Positions 12,354 to 26,300 of a stretch of 64,000 bases of DNA are shown one piece after another; positions within the stretch are counted from its first letter, which is position 1; each line of letters starts with the position of its first letter. The position numbers were made by a program, and so were the translations under genes. Origin of the DNA: Numida meleagris (lineage: Eukaryota; Chordata; Aves; Galliformes; Numididae); NCBI RefSeq assembly GCF_002078875.1, contig NC_034438.1, forward strand, positions 19,451,755 through 19,515,754. Direction: 5' to 3'. The notes under the pieces are model-generated. The model saw nothing but the letters and a program-made list of their open reading frames with translations, searched no databases and was not told the DNA's origin.

Positions 12354-12498
12354 AAACTTGCAGTTGATTTTTTCTGATAGGTGATCCAAATGGCTGTCAG
12401 ACTGTATTTACTTACACACAAACAGATGTGCTCCTACTCTAAATCAAGATATCTATTCCAAACCTAGTTATGCATATTTTAAACAACAGCTAGATTCT
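12354..12498 (+). repeat. Diverged direct repeat, copy B
   Basis: Second copy of the block at 11076-11216, offset by about 1.28 kb, with a few small indels relative to copy A. The intervening sequence (11217-12353) shows no obvious similarity to the flanks, so this is not a simple tandem array. Confidence 0.6.
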
Positions 12499-15400
12499 AG
12501 TTCAAATAATTTCTGGTCTCATGTAGACTAGATTTTTCTAATAGATCTTTTCTTCACCCTTATTCCATACTTCTACTTTAAGGGTTAAAAATTGATGTGT
12601 TTGGTTGGCTGCTATACAATTGAAGAGCTGCTACTGATTAAAAATGGAAAATAGCTTGTTTTTTTCCCCCAGGGTTTCAGTGTCCAGAATACTCTGCTGT
12701 TCCTTGTATGTTTTCAATCTGTTGAGTAACTGCATTTAAAATATTCAGCTTACTGGTTTTTCCTTGTTTTGAAAGTAGACTTTAGACTAGGTTGAAGCAT
12801 TTTTGGTATCGACTTAGCAACCATCAGTTTTGGGAGATAATGAGTAAGATTTAACTGCTGGTAATGCAGCTATGAAAAAACATGATCCTCGAGCTATTAA
12901 GCTTCAAAATAACCTTTTCTAAATCTTGAAGCACGATCAATAAATGGTGGCAGATTTCCTTTATTAAAAATGGGGCAGATCTTCCTGCAAGGCTGCCTTG
13001 CCGCCTGCCCCCAGCTTTTTGATGTGGGAAAAGTCTTCTCTGTGAAAGAGTTGAAGCTAACAGTGGAGCCCCATCCTGTCTAGACTGCCTGTTTCTCATG
13101 CACTGACCTACCTTGAAGCAGGCATAACCCATGTGCTTTGCTGGTTGTTGGTCTAGCAGCAGCAGCAGCTCGGGCGCTTCTCTCTTCGTTCCGAGCTCAC
13201 CTTCTGCTGGTGTTAGACAACCTTCTCATCTGACCTCTCCACTTTACCCATTTGACCCTAGCAGCTTTTCTTTCAAACCTCTGCTTTCCAGACAGCTGCA
13301 GAAGTCTTGCAAATGGGTTGCACTTGAATTTTTTGAGTGTGGTTGACAGTGTTACGCTCGCTTTGGCCACTCTGCTGTACTTCACTGCCTTTCCTCAACA
13401 CAGCAGTACACAGTCCATAATAAAGGGAGAGATATGTTTCCTGCCCTCCTCCCGTGCCAATGGCTTTTGTGGATTATGAGTGTAAATAATACTCCAGTGC
13501 TGCATATGCTTGCAAACTGCCTCTGGTGTTTTGGAAGCTTTTTCTCTGCCATTTGAAGTGGTTATGGAGTAGGTCAGTGGTGTCTAACTCCTCAAGTGCT
13601 GGAGTGAGTTACTTCCTTACAACAAGGCCTTTGGAGTCCCCAGGAAAACAAAACAGAACAAACTTAATTAGGTGGTTGGAAGCAGACACTTGGTAAGTTT
13701 ATAGTCATTTGCTCTCTGCTCATTATCCTTAAATAACAGTAAGAAGAGAGGTATACTCATCATTTAAGAAAGGAGTTTTATTACTAGAAAACTCCAGGCC
13801 AGGAGTTTTGAATTCAAATAAACTTTGTTTTCGTTTTATTAAGGCTTTTTTTCATGTTCAACAGGCAGGGGAAAAAAAAGTTCAGTAGTTTCTTTCAGCA
13901 AGTTTTACCTCTTATTTCAATATTAACTCTGAAAGAATAACTAGAGGTAGTGTTTGTTTTGAGCTGGTTAGATCATAGAACAGCTTTAAAGTAATTACTC
14001 CACTTGCTAAATCAGCATTTAATTACAGCAGTAGAGCCTACCAGTGTTCTCAGAACAACTTTGAGAGTAACAATTTGGACATGGAATTTTCATATGAATT
14101 TCTGTGGTAAGCAGTAAGGTTGCAGGGACGGGTATCTTAATAACAAAATCCCTCAAACTCACCTGAAAAGTGAATAATACTTTAGGCTACTCTAGTGTTT
14201 ATTTGTTTGGAAGGTAGACAGAAGAAAAAATGTAAAGATACTTCTCTTAATATCCTAAACAACTTTATTTTTGTTCAGTATTTTTCCAGAAATGAAAAAT
14301 AATCCTGCTTTTAAAGAAAAGGTGGCTTCTTCAGCCCTCTTTTGTTTTCCATGGCCTAGAAGGCTTGGAATTTGCATTGCCCTCTCATGCAAAATGCTGA
14401 CATCACCTTTCAAAACAATACATAAACTTACAACATCCGTACTCTTAAAAAGAAAATAGGTCTTTTTATTTTATCTAGACCAGTATTCTCTGACAGGAAT
14501 ATTTAAAAAGTACATTAAATTTGCAAAACCAGAATATAATAGTTTCATTTTATACTTCATGAATTTTATGTCGATGAATAAAAAAATAAAAAATATATTA
14601 ACCTTTTTTAGAAGACTCTTGGTTCTGCTTCGTGATTTTGATATTTAGGTTGTTTCCCTGCATAGGGACTATCAGGCTTTGTATTTAAAAAAAAAATAAA
14701 AAAATTTCTCTCCTCCTGAATATGGTGTGATTTGATCAAGAAATGATTTTAGTCTCCCTTGTGTGCATCATGGATTTCAGTAGCTGTGACTGACCTTCCT
14801 CAGGGTTGGGTCACCATCATTCCTGCATTGTGTCTGGACAAGTCCATGTAGGTCCTCATTGTTCGGGGAGGTATTGGTGTGTTGTTTGAATTGCTTGCTG
14901 CTTTAAAAAGCGATCTATGCCCTGAAAAGTGTACACACACAAAAAAATACTTTTTGTACTTTAACAGTGTATTGTCCTCAACAGATCCAAAATGGAAAAG
15001 ATTATCTGGTGGTTTTCCTGTTCTGACTGCATGCAAACTGCTTGCGCGCACATGTGTCATGGAGGATGCTGGTTTCCTTCTGCCCCTCCCTGGTACAGCC
15101 TTCCAGCATCTGTGGTCCAGGCTGTGATCAGGCATGCAGAGCAGGCAGACCCCTGCTTTGACCTGCTGATTACTGCAAGCTGTTGGGCAGTGCAGTGGTG
15201 CTCTGCTTCCTAAATGTCTCAGGGCAGTGGCTAATTTCCACATTACAGCAGCCTTTGGGTGCACTGGATGAGCAGGAAAGCTTAGTGCCCTGGAGTCTTT
15301 CCTTCCTCAGGACAGAGATTGTCTAATGTGTAAATGGAAAAAGGGGGGAAAAAAAAGGAGTAGTAGGAAAGCTTTGAATACAGTCTCAAAACAGTGGGCT

Positions 15401-16686
15401 GTTCGACTACTATGTGCTTGCGGCAGGTAAGAGCAGACTGGGCTGAGGCTCCCTCTGGCCGACAGGGTGTCTCTTGCTACTTCCTCATACTTAGATTTAT
15501 TTGTAGCTTGGATCAAGGAGAATGTACCAGTTAGTTTTGTTAACAACCTCAGGCAGCCTGTGGGGTGCTTTCAGGTTGTCATAGCTCCCAGATCTAGCAT
15601 CAAAAAGATTTGAAAACTAACTCCAGAACAAATATCTGAATGCAAAATCCCAAGTGCCTAGTTAAGGTAAAGCTCGTTTTAGTTGAGTGTCCTTTGCCTT
15701 GCCTTACATTCATCCTCCTACAGAGAGTGGATCATCTCTTGCTCCAAAGTAAAGTTTAAGTACTGCTTCCCAGAGGGCATCACCCCAGTAATGTGGAATA
15801 GATTTTTACCAGACTCTTATTGGGCTGTTTTGGAAGTGATGTAGTAAGGAAGCCAAAAGCTGAACTGCATACCTTACATGCTGGTGCTCACTGCCTTGTA
15901 GGCTAAATGATAGACTAATTTTGTTATCTGGAATAATCACATTTATACTATTTTCACTGTGTTAGGTGTAGATAATGATGACACTGAAGAAACCGTTTGG
16001 GGGTTGGATGGTATTGAAGCCTTTCCTGAAAGACATGGAACATCTTGCATGGACTGATTCAATACCTGACTCCAAAAAAACCTTGGTTTTTTTTTTAGTT
16101 TAAAACCTTTTCTTGCTGTTGAATTCATTTGCTATTGTGAGCAAAATTACTGGCAATTATGTAACAGAGCATTACTGCTTGGAGACTTCTCTAGCAGGAA
16201 GAGTAAAATCTGGAAGATTTGGACTCTTATACAAATATTCATTTTTCCACTGGCAAGAATAGCCTGGAGGAGGTTTCCTACCAGTTTTTAAGATATGATT
16301 CCATTTCCACTTTCCTTCATATCAAAACGATGCAAAAACAATACACTGGGGAGTGAGACCCAGGAACTAAACTGAATTATATTAGTAGTTGCAGACCAGA
16401 AGCTTGTCACATCTGGTTACTTCACCCTGAGTCATAGGGTTTTTTGGTCTGGAACAGACTGTAAGCTGCTCTTTTGGGAATCTCTTAAAGAACACCAGGG
16501 AGAAGGCCTAATAAAAAGTGCAGCATTTTTCAAAGGGACCAATGCTACTTAAGAGTACATAATATCTGAACAAACAGGCAGTGATCAGCATATAATTCTC
16601 CACATTGTGCAGCAGCATTAAATGTACATATTAGTAAGGAAGCAGATGCTGTGGTTCTGAATTGCCATGTAAAGTAGCAGTCTTTT

Positions 16687-16700
16687 GCAGCAGGGGGCTG
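16687..16700 (+). promoter_or_regulatory. Candidate CTCF-like site
   Basis: GCAGCAGGGGGCTG resembles the CTCF core (CCASYAGRKGGCRS) with mismatches at the first base and near the 3' end. It sits alone in AT-rich intron 1 sequence. This is only a motif match seen by eye. Confidence 0.3.
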
Positions 16701-19700
16701 CTCTGTGTGAGACTCCTTCACATGTAATGAATAGGTAATTTCAGCTCTATAGTCCATGAGAGACTGGAGGGGGTAGAGGAGGGTGTGTGTTCTGGTAACC
16801 CAAACCAGCAGGATTTGCTGAGATGTGCTTTTAATGGAGCAGCACTTCAGAGCTCTAGGGGGTAAATTCATATAGAGGGATGCCCATCTGTTAAGTTGTA
16901 GTCAAATGAAGGAATAACTGCTGCAAAGGCTGGGCAGGCCTGTGATGTGCTGGTTGCCAGGACAAGACGGTGGACGGTTCCATGCCTCTTCTGAAGTGAT
17001 GGATGTCAAGTCGGTTTATGTACTCTGCGCAACCAAAAGATGAAGTAAAAGCAAACAAATGCATCCCCAAGAACTGGCACTGAAAAGATGAGTGGTGTTT
17101 CCTCTCATCTGTCTCCCAGAGCATGTTGACCCAACTGATGCATGGCACCAATTGGAAGATTCAGCTAACAGCTGAATTCCGCACTCCTGTGACCTGTGGG
17201 CACTGTCGTCCTGCATGAGGTGAGAAACATGGGTTTCTTGCTTAGTAGGTGGAGATCAACAAACATTGGATATTCCTGGCTTATTATTGGCGTGTATATT
17301 CTGTGTTTTTAAAAGTATTTTGAAAACACTTGATCTAATGCTCAAATATTTCTTTAGGAAAGTGAGTCATTTTAATATTAAACCATCACTGTTGCTCGTT
17401 AGAAAAAAAAGCTAGGCCTATGGATTTGAACATCTAAGACTCCGCTGGAGAATAAAATAAGGGTGTTAAGCATTGTATGGACATCTGTCACAACTCTGAT
17501 CCAGAGATTTGGCTGGCGGAGAGGAAAGGCAGATTTCTAAGGAAATGGCCAATCGTGTTTGTATTTCCTGATATGTCTCACTCCTTATCAGAGGAGGAAG
17601 CCTCCTGTTTGGATAAGTAAACAGGAAAAAAATGGGTTTAGTGAATAGTAATTTTTGCTGTGTAGTCTAATGTGCCTTAGTATAGGGAATGATATATTTG
17701 AACTGTTTTTCAGTAGATAAAAGTAAGCTAAATCATGTAATAGTTATCCTTCTAGGAGCCTGATGCTAGCTAAACAGTTATTTTCCTTCCGACTTGACTG
17801 ATAAGGGTCAGGATGTATTACTGGGGGGAGGTGGGGTGTATTTAGGTTTTCAAAAGTGGACAGCTCTGTTATAGTATCTAGCTAGTTCCTCTTGCCAAGT
17901 GAGAAAGCAGGGAAGATTTCCAAAAGCAATGGATTGTACAAGATAAGAATGAAAATATTCTTTCTATGATTTTTCAGTTTCTTATGAACCATTCAAAGTA
18001 AAAGGGAAAATAATGAATAGTCTTTCATGTAAGGGACTTGACTTGGAAGTATTTCAATTTATTTTGATGAGAGCTGCGATACTGACAGTGGGTACATGGT
18101 AAAGGCCCTGTTTTCAGCTTACGAATTTTCTACAAGACCGATGTATAGTTTCAGATAGGCAAAACAATCTTGAGTCGTAAAATTATTGTGCAGCGTACCT
18201 GGTCTTGTAGGGTAGGTTTCATGCTCATTGTCAAGCCTAACCATTGACTGTTTGAGTAGGCAACCAAAGCTAACAGAGTGAAGCACTAACTGCTCGTCCA
18301 TGAGTGCACCACCAAATGGCTTATCACAGGTGATAATAGTTGTAGTGTAGATGAGTTATCAGAAGCTGAACTCTAAAAACAAATGGCAAGAGAACATGGA
18401 GATCTGGGAAGGAAAGGAAAATCTTACCAATATGAACAAGGATTACTACTTCGTTGTTTAGAATCAAGTTGTTGGTTGGCTCCCTGGTAGCTAGAGAGAC
18501 TTGCCAAGCTTGAGGTTTTGGTCTTCTGTCTCCTTGTTTTTGAATCTTCTGGCACTGCACTCTAAAATGGAAATAAATGATGGTGGTTTTGTAATTTATA
18601 CTTAACAAAGGAAAAGGGAACATTTTAAGGTCTTTCTTGGCTTCTCACTAACAGTTATAAATAAAAATGTTACCAGAAGTGTTTTTTTGTTGGGGTCCTC
18701 AGTGTAATACCTTGTATACTGTAAAACTTGCCAAACCACAGCATGTTAAATTCCATTAACTTGCTTAATAAATCTAAGTGACAAATTAGAGTGTTTAGTT
18801 GTATTTGTCCTTCCTTTCATTGTTTTATTCTTTACTTTATCCTAGAATTTTTGCTTCCTTGACTGTGCAGTTCTGTTTTTTCCTGCTTTCCCGTCTCTTT
18901 CCCAGCCGTTTACTAGCTCCATCTGTTATGTTGTCTGGAAAGTTTTGATTTTCTTTCTGTGAGGCACTAGTTTAAAAAAAATACAATAATCACATTAATT
19001 TTATCATTCATGATAAATATGATATAAAATTAAAAGAGGCTTGGAGAATGTGGTACATGCTAAAATACTATCTAGAATCTGATTAATAGAGTGTTAAATA
19101 CAGCTTGTTAAACCCATAGGTGCTGCAGAGTAGATGTAAGTATTCCTACTGATTTCATGGCTCTGGCAAGGAAGGATGGTATACCTTCTTCATTCAAGTA
19201 AAATTAGTGTGTGGCTTTAGAGGAAGTGGTGGACTAAGCGGTGGACTGGGTTCCTAATTTAAAAATACTTAAGAAAATTGGACATTAATCTTACCTGCAT
19301 TGTTTGAGGAGCAGTTGTGTGCTCCGAATGTGCTGGTGTGATGCAATCATTTGGTTTAGCCAGTGAAAGAAAAAAAACATTCACCAGGTTGCCCCACCAT
19401 CACACACCTACTCCTTGCCTATTTCGAGAGCTTCCTGTGCACACAGCCCCAAAAATCAGAGATGCCAAGAAATTGCTGCCTGGGAACGTATGTAATTTTT
19501 GATTGAACTAACAGTTATTCATATTTTATAAATAGAGCAGGACAGGTAAGCAGTTTATACTCAACATTTTCTGCACCCTTAGAAATCTGAAGCCTATTCC
19601 TTCATCATCACCTGTATGGAAAGAAATGGTGCATGTCTTTATGGAGGAGCTGAATGTCTAGTCATGACAGCCCACTTTGGTGGTGGGGTGTGCTAAATGC

Positions 19701-19740
19701 TTCTGTATTTTGATTTTTTTTTCTGTATTTTGATTTGTTT
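19701..19740 (+). repeat. 20-bp tandem duplication
   Basis: TTCTGTATTTTGATTTTTTT at 19701-19720 is followed directly by the same 20 bases with one T-to-G change at 19721-19740. A small slippage-type duplication in intron 1. Confidence 0.85.
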
Positions 19741-22700
19741 TGTTTTGAGAGTAATCATTTGAACAGTGTGAAGTGAATTAAGATTTAGCCTAGCAGTAGT
19801 ATGGAAAAACTCTGAACTACAAGAACCTATCTGCATATAATACATCCACTGTTGTGAGTTTAGGCTTGGTGCTTATGTTGTCAAATATATTCTGATGTAT
19901 TATGTAGGTGACCTTTGCATGTTGCTTTATTTTTGTATATTTTAGTTTTATTTTTATTACAGTTGTTCCCCATGATTTGATCTGGATTTGGGGCTCCACT
20001 GCAGTTGTCCTTGACAGGTGGAAAAAGAATCATGCTTTCCCCTCGTATTGGCTTCAGCCATACAGGGGCGACTCATCTGTGATGTTGGTGTTGTTTTTAG
20101 ACTTTCATCCTGGAAATCTTTCAACATTATGGTTTTAGTGGCCTTTTCTCTGCTGCTTTGTCAGGAAATGCTGTGCTATCCCTCTCAATGCTCTCATAAC
20201 CAAAAGAAGTTGCTAAAAACGTGAATCCTGTAAAATTTACAGTCTAATGTCAGCTGAGCCCCTCCTGAAGTGCTGTGCAAAGCCTGTTTCTGTGCTTAAA
20301 AACCTCTTTTTCTCCTTCTGTTTCCATTTTGGTTGTGAATAAACAGGATTTCTGTGAATATCCTGAGTCTTGCTTACTGCAAGACCTACAGCACAAACAT
20401 TTGCTGTAAATAAAATTAATGCAATAAAATAATTTTGTAAATGCTGAAAATTAAGTTTTTCTGAATATTTACTCTGCAAATGAAAGAATAAAATTTTGGC
20501 CATGAAGAGAGGCCTTAGACTCTCCCTTGCTGGAAATTTGAATGCTGTTTTTCATTTGATACAAGTATACCGTTGATCTTTGCTCTTTTTTTTTTTTTTT
20601 TTCCTTTTTAAACAATAGAATTTATTCCTCAACTAGTTGTGGAAATGGGAGTGGTAACTTCCTCTCTTAGGCCAAGTATACCATTTCCTGAAGGAAGATC
20701 AGCAGTTTTAGAAACATATAGGCTAGTGCTTTTGCACAGCTTAAACTTGTGCTATTTGAGTGCAGTCTTAAGTAACTCTATCAGTGAAATGTTTTGTGTT
20801 CTCGGAATGACCTAAATACCTTTTATTGCAGGATGCTTATGTTTCAGATATCCTGTGCTGGGTTTTCCCAAACTTGAAGCATCCTTGTGGAAATCCAGAC
20901 ACGCTCTTTTCAGGAAGTAATCTAATCTTTTTAAAATCTATTTTAAAATAGTTTTCTAATATTTTTAAAATATCTTCCAAGGTTTATATCAGTGATTACT
21001 GTTGTCTTCCTTTCTAGAGCTTTATCCACTTCCCATTAAATACAGTGGCAGTTTGATCAAGCCTTTAGCATCCTTTTTCAAGAGGATGAGAAAGCAGATT
21101 TTCCTGATGATAAAGTGGTGTTATGAGTCAAGCAGGATGTATTTCTTAAAGAGCCTCCCTGCTTATGTTTGCCCATTTTTTCTGAGTTAAGTTCTGGGCT
21201 GTTCTGTGGCATATATATATGACTTCAACTACATTTCTTCAAAAAGCTATCTAGACAATTGCTCTACAGGTAAGATTTGGAGCTTTTCAGCAGTAGCCAG
21301 GTTCAACTACTCAGTGGTTGTACCTGTTGTAAGACTTAATGCTGCTATCATGCTTACTTTTAAGAGCTAAGCCATACTGGTGCCATACAGAGGCACTGTA
21401 TGAATGAACTGATAAAGTGAAACTAATGCAGTTTGTGCAACCCAAAGGAAAGGCAGAATTGTGTTAGTAAGCAGTGAATGTATTTGTAAAATGATGGTAT
21501 GGACAGTGAGGAAGGTGTCTGCACAGAGTCCATTCAGGGTGAAGAAAGAAAGTAGAGTTGAGGGCAGTCCGGCAGAGGGAATTTTCAAAACAAAAATTCA
21601 GTTTGAGCTGAGTGCTTCCCCTCTTCCCCTTGCCTTCAACACAAGGAGATCTTCCTGGAAATTTTCTTCAGTCTAAGATTTAATTTCTGTTATTTTGTTT
21701 TCATGGAGATGAATAACTCTTAGTTGAGGGTAAGCCTTAGGTAGTAGCTGTGTAATATGAAAAATTTATCCTCTTAGCAATAAGAATGTAAATTGCAACA
21801 GGAAGAAAAAGAAAAGGACCGTACTGTGTCTGTCTGACAGGCAAGACAGCTTCTAAGTTGCTTAAATCAACTGATAGACTCAACTATTTACTTCCATGAA
21901 CATAAGAGCAGCCTATTCCTTTAATAAAAGCAGGAGGTTTAATCTTGAGTTTTTGGGTTTTTTTTTTGCTTTTCTTCATTTGCATTCACTTTCCCATTTG
22001 CCATATTTATACTTGCACTGTAGCAAATGAGCTTAATTTCTCCCTGTGAATACTACGACATGATAACAGAGTGGCAGTAAAAGCTGACACAGCACCTCCG
22101 TGGGAGATGGCTGGGGATGGGAGATGGATCTCAGCTGCTGCTTCCTGCAGGAGGGGAAGCCAGCTTCTGCCAGTGCTGTGGAGCAAATTCCTCCCAAAAA
22201 CCTAGCAACTAATGTCTTCCCACTGGTTCCCTGAAGACTGGTAGCGATCAGCCGTTGTTCCTGATCTCCGAAGCCTATTCTCAGGATGCATATTCTTCCA
22301 GACTGTTTGCACACCCTGCTGTCTCATTCTGTTCCCTTCGCGAAAGCAACAAAAATAGAGCCTGAGACATTCACCAGCATTATCCTGGTTTCCTTCGTTT
22401 CCACCAAATAGGATGGGCTTGTAGTGAAACGGAGTAAAGGTTTCCTTATCACGAGCTATCTGTAGATAATTAGGCTGTCTTAACCTTTTGTTTCCAGCCT
22501 TTGTTATGGTTGGTTGTGAACCTGAGCCTACTGGCTATTATTTTGTTACAACCTTATAGACAGCTTAGTGCATGCTATCTGGAGTATCTGGACAGCGTGA
22601 TGAGTTAAAAGCACAATTATGTTAGAGTAGCTCCATCTCTAGCAACTTTCTTGAATATTAACTGCCCTTTTCCTTATCCTTCATTTTAAATTTACTTAAG

Positions 22701-22956
22701 TTTCTTGTCAGTGGCTGTGTAGTTTTGATGGCTCCCACTTCACACTGTTGCTGCAGCGAGCTATCGTATTATGGTTCCAGCCAGCTTCTCGTGGCTCAGG
22801 TAGCCTATTACTTCTCCCGTAGAAGTCTGAGGCTCACCATATTCCATGCATCATGAATCATAAAATGTTAACTTGCGCACATTCTACAAATCTTACGATT
22901 TCTTTGACATTCTTAATTTTTTAATAGCTGTCACATGATCTCTGTGGGATAGGCAA

Positions 22957-23330
22957 GGGCTGCTCTGAAAGTAATGCCTTGCTATTTTATTATGTTGGTC
23001 CATGATGTCAGAGGTGGATGTTGGTGGTATGACAATGGAACATGAACCTTCCCACCAGTATCCTGTTACATGTTGTTGCCATGTGACAGATTGCAGCAGA
23101 GGGCACTTTGATGGAGTGGTGTCTGACGTAGAAGTGCAAATGGAGGAAAGGTGTGTTGTTGAATTTCTCCATGTGGAAAAGAAATGGCACCCATTGACAT
23201 TCATCGATGCTTGCTGAACATCTGTGGAGCCCAAGCAGTGGATGTGAGCACAGCGAGGCGGTGGGTGGTGCGTTTCAGCAGTGGTGGTAGTGACAGTGGG
23301 TCACCTCTGCTTGTGCAGATTCTTACAAGT
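22957..23330 (+). mobile_element. Mariner-type DNA transposon fragment (Galluhop/GalMar-like), 5' part
   Basis: The fragment opens with a terminal-repeat-like GCTGCTCTGAAAGTAATGCC, the terminus I associate with the chicken mariner. It continues through the transposase N-terminal region, where DIHRCLLN, then VDVSTARRWVVRFSSG is the helix-turn-helix part. The transposase frame is split. The first part reads up to about 23185 (VEFLHVEKK) and then the reading continues in another frame from MAPIDIHR, so there is a small indel there. Similarity stops at about 23330. The catalytic domain and the opposite terminal repeat are not found downstream. This is a dead, truncated copy. Family assignment rests on memory of the consensus. 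Confidence 0.75.
23093..23106 (+). promoter_or_regulatory. CTCF-like motif inside the mariner fragment
   Basis: GCAGCAGAGGGCAC matches the CTCF core CCASYAGRKGGCRS at nearly every position, the first base excepted. It lies in the transposon-derived sequence. Function is inferred from the motif only. Confidence 0.3.
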
Positions 23331-26300
23331 CTTCTTTACCCGATAGGCATCCATCAGTGCCCATACTTTCAGAGGATGCCCTGCGCTTTATTCAGCCTGT
23401 AATTGAAGAGGCTTGATTGCTGCTGCTCTGAGAACGGTAGCATTGTAGGTGGCAGTCTGAGTATCGCTGTGCTGCAGGTAGACTTCTGTGTTACTGCTGT
23501 CCAGATTTTTTTGAGTATGTTTAAAGAAATTTACAGGAGTTTGATGGGTTTTTTTGTTTGTTTTGCTTTTTGAGTGCAGAATTCTGCCTGTAAAAATGCT
23601 GCAGATGGATAAACCAGGGATAATTATATCCATGAGGTGGTTGGGGTGCAGGTGATTTCTGGCATATGCAGAGGTGTGATTTGAAGTTATGAGCAGTTCC
23701 GGTGTGAACTTTGTCATGTGCTTTGTGTGGGGAGGGAGACTGTAACCACAGGGACAGTGGTGGCAGCCTGAGCGAACAGCCCTTGGGGCCATGCTGCTGG
23801 AGAGAGTGCTATGTTCTTTGCCTCTACTTCCGGATAAGAACTGCAGTAGGTGTTGGGCTTAAAACAGGAGAAGGCTCATGGGGTTGGGGAAGGTGTTTAT
23901 TATGATATTTGCTTTGTGAACAACCTCTTCTCCTTGGAGAAAAGTGATCTGGGTGGATGCATCTCATCTGCAGTCATCAGTGGACCTACTTGGAACATGG
24001 CATTAGGTGCTGGCTTTTGAGCGGTGGAGATGTGACATGGACCTGTCACATAGCTCAGCTTCAGAGATCAGCATAGTCCTTTGTCTGATGAACATCCTGA
24101 ATTGAACAGCTCTTAGATGTGAAGGTTTGGGCTGCAGGAGGAAGTCCCGGAGGAATTTTGTCTTTAAATAAACTGTTGTGTCCGCAGCATCAGGAGAAAT
24201 AACTCTGGCCGCTCGGGTCACTGGTGCTGGCACGGTTACAGCACACGCAGTCCTGGATACGCGCCAGATGTCACGGACTTGCGAGTTGTCAGCGTGGTGT
24301 GTGTGGAGTTATTTATTGCTGCTTCCACTCCACCCTCACATGTAGAGGTCCCAGAATATCCAATCCTGAAAGTTGTCTTCGTGAATGTGAGTCACAGAAT
24401 GCAGGCACTTATTTGTGACTGGTCCTCTGTTAATGTGAGAGTGCAATGATAAAACCAAATTCATTCTAGTTGGCAGTCCTCCCAAAATGTAAGCTATTCT
24501 ATCCCATGTGCGTACATTACGTATAGGAAACATCTTATGTGTTGCACATCTTAATTAATCCTTCTTTGTGCTGCTTGTTACCGTTGTACCAGCCTGTCTG
24601 AGGTACTGTGAGTAGGTATTTTCCATTTTAAATCAGTGTTTCTCTGGTTTATAAATAGGCTGCTAACATTAGCTTCAGGCTGAGTGGTGGCATGCAAAGT
24701 TTTGACTTCAGAGTGATTTCAAAGTGTTGTTGATCTGTGTTTAGAGTGCACTGGAGTTTAGGCAACTGAATGTATGATACTACTTTGCTGTCTTAAAGGA
24801 AAACCACTTCTTAAAAGACAAAATGTGAATTAGATGAACATGGTTTATATTTCTTCTCGTCTTGGGGAAAAGGAAAAGCAACCACTGGTCTCAGTTGTGA
24901 AAAAATAGCTGATGAGCAAGTTGGGAGCTACTTTCCATAAGCATTTCTTGTTGTTTGATAGGCAAGATGAAGCAGAGCTGTTTTTCACTCTACACTTGAT
25001 TAGGTGCGCCAAGTAATGTAGCAGTATAAATAAACCCTTGCTGGCAGCCCTGCAAGTTGATGTAAGTGACTGCTAAGATAGAGGGTATGATTCTGGCTGA
25101 CAGAAGTTATGAGAGGGGAGGTTTCTTCTCTGTGTCAGTCTTGCTCGCCCAGGACCCTCAGTTCTCAGAAGCAGCTCTTCTGTCACTCTGTGCAGAGCCT
25201 GTTCTCTCGCTCCACTTTTCTGGAGCATGGAACAGCTCGTTGGTTTTGTGAAGTGGAAGTATATAGATGGCTCTTACGAGCTACTTGAAAATGAGCTTAG
25301 TGGATCAATATTAAGGAGCACTTCCATTCTCCAAATACAGTCAGTAGCATATTTCCTAATTTTAACACTATGTATACGTAGTGGATGAGGTATGCAAGAT
25401 CAAAGTATGTGACAGCAAGCTACTCGGTCACTTTTAAGCTTTAGGATATTTCTGTAGTTGAATTTTGATATTTTTCCATTTTCTGTCTGAATAAACAATA
25501 CTCAGTAGTGATGCATGGTTGCATTTCAATCAAAGCTTTCTATTGCAAGTGTGAACTTAGTATTTGTTTTTTTTTTAATCAGTGGAATTCTTGGCAGTGA
25601 TGCTATATTTCTAATATATGCAATTCTGGTTTGGATTTTTTTCTTAGAACTTTTATTAAAGTATTATTGTGTGTTTATTAGAACAGCCTGCTATTTTTTA
25701 AACCAATTATGTTTATTTTAATGTCATGTTATGAATAGGCGGGTAAAACCTTGATCAAGAATTATTCAGAATTTTTTTTCAGAGGAAGTTTATGTTGTTT
25801 TTTTCTATTATTGACTGACTCACAGCTCCTATGGAGTTAAAGGGTTTTTTTGTTTACTTTTTTCTCTTTCTACAGCACCATTTTAGAGTTTTGAACTCTA
25901 AATGACTTAGAGCAATCCAGCGACTCTTAAGATTTTAGACTGAATTATTTAAAGTTACTTTAATACATTTGCTATACTCTTGTTTTATTTCCCTTATCCA
26001 CAACATTCTGAAAGTTCCTGGTTTTTTCGCAGTTTTACATAGCTTATTCTGATAGCTCTTGGTTGTCTTGGTATCTTTTACAGTATATCTCTGGACTTGG
26101 TTGATCTATGAAAGATGTTTTGTAACACAGGGTAACAGTAGATAACAAATTTGAGACCTCATTGATTTTGCTTATTTAGTGTGGTAAATTTGCTGTTTGT
26201 CCTGTTGGAATAGTGGAAATTGTTTCAAAATTTGCTTTTAACTTGAGTAACCAAAAGCCAGCCTACTGCTGTGTCTATGCATATTGTTTCTCTTCAGTTG

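Noticed and set aside
14800..15264. 154-codon minus-strand open frame in intron 1
   Set aside because: No recognisable domain, opposite overlapping frames also open, no splice or promoter context. Length is within chance for a 64-kb window.
23388..23792. 134-codon minus-strand open frame downstream of the mariner fragment
   Set aside because: It does not resemble transposase or any known family and has no context supporting translation.
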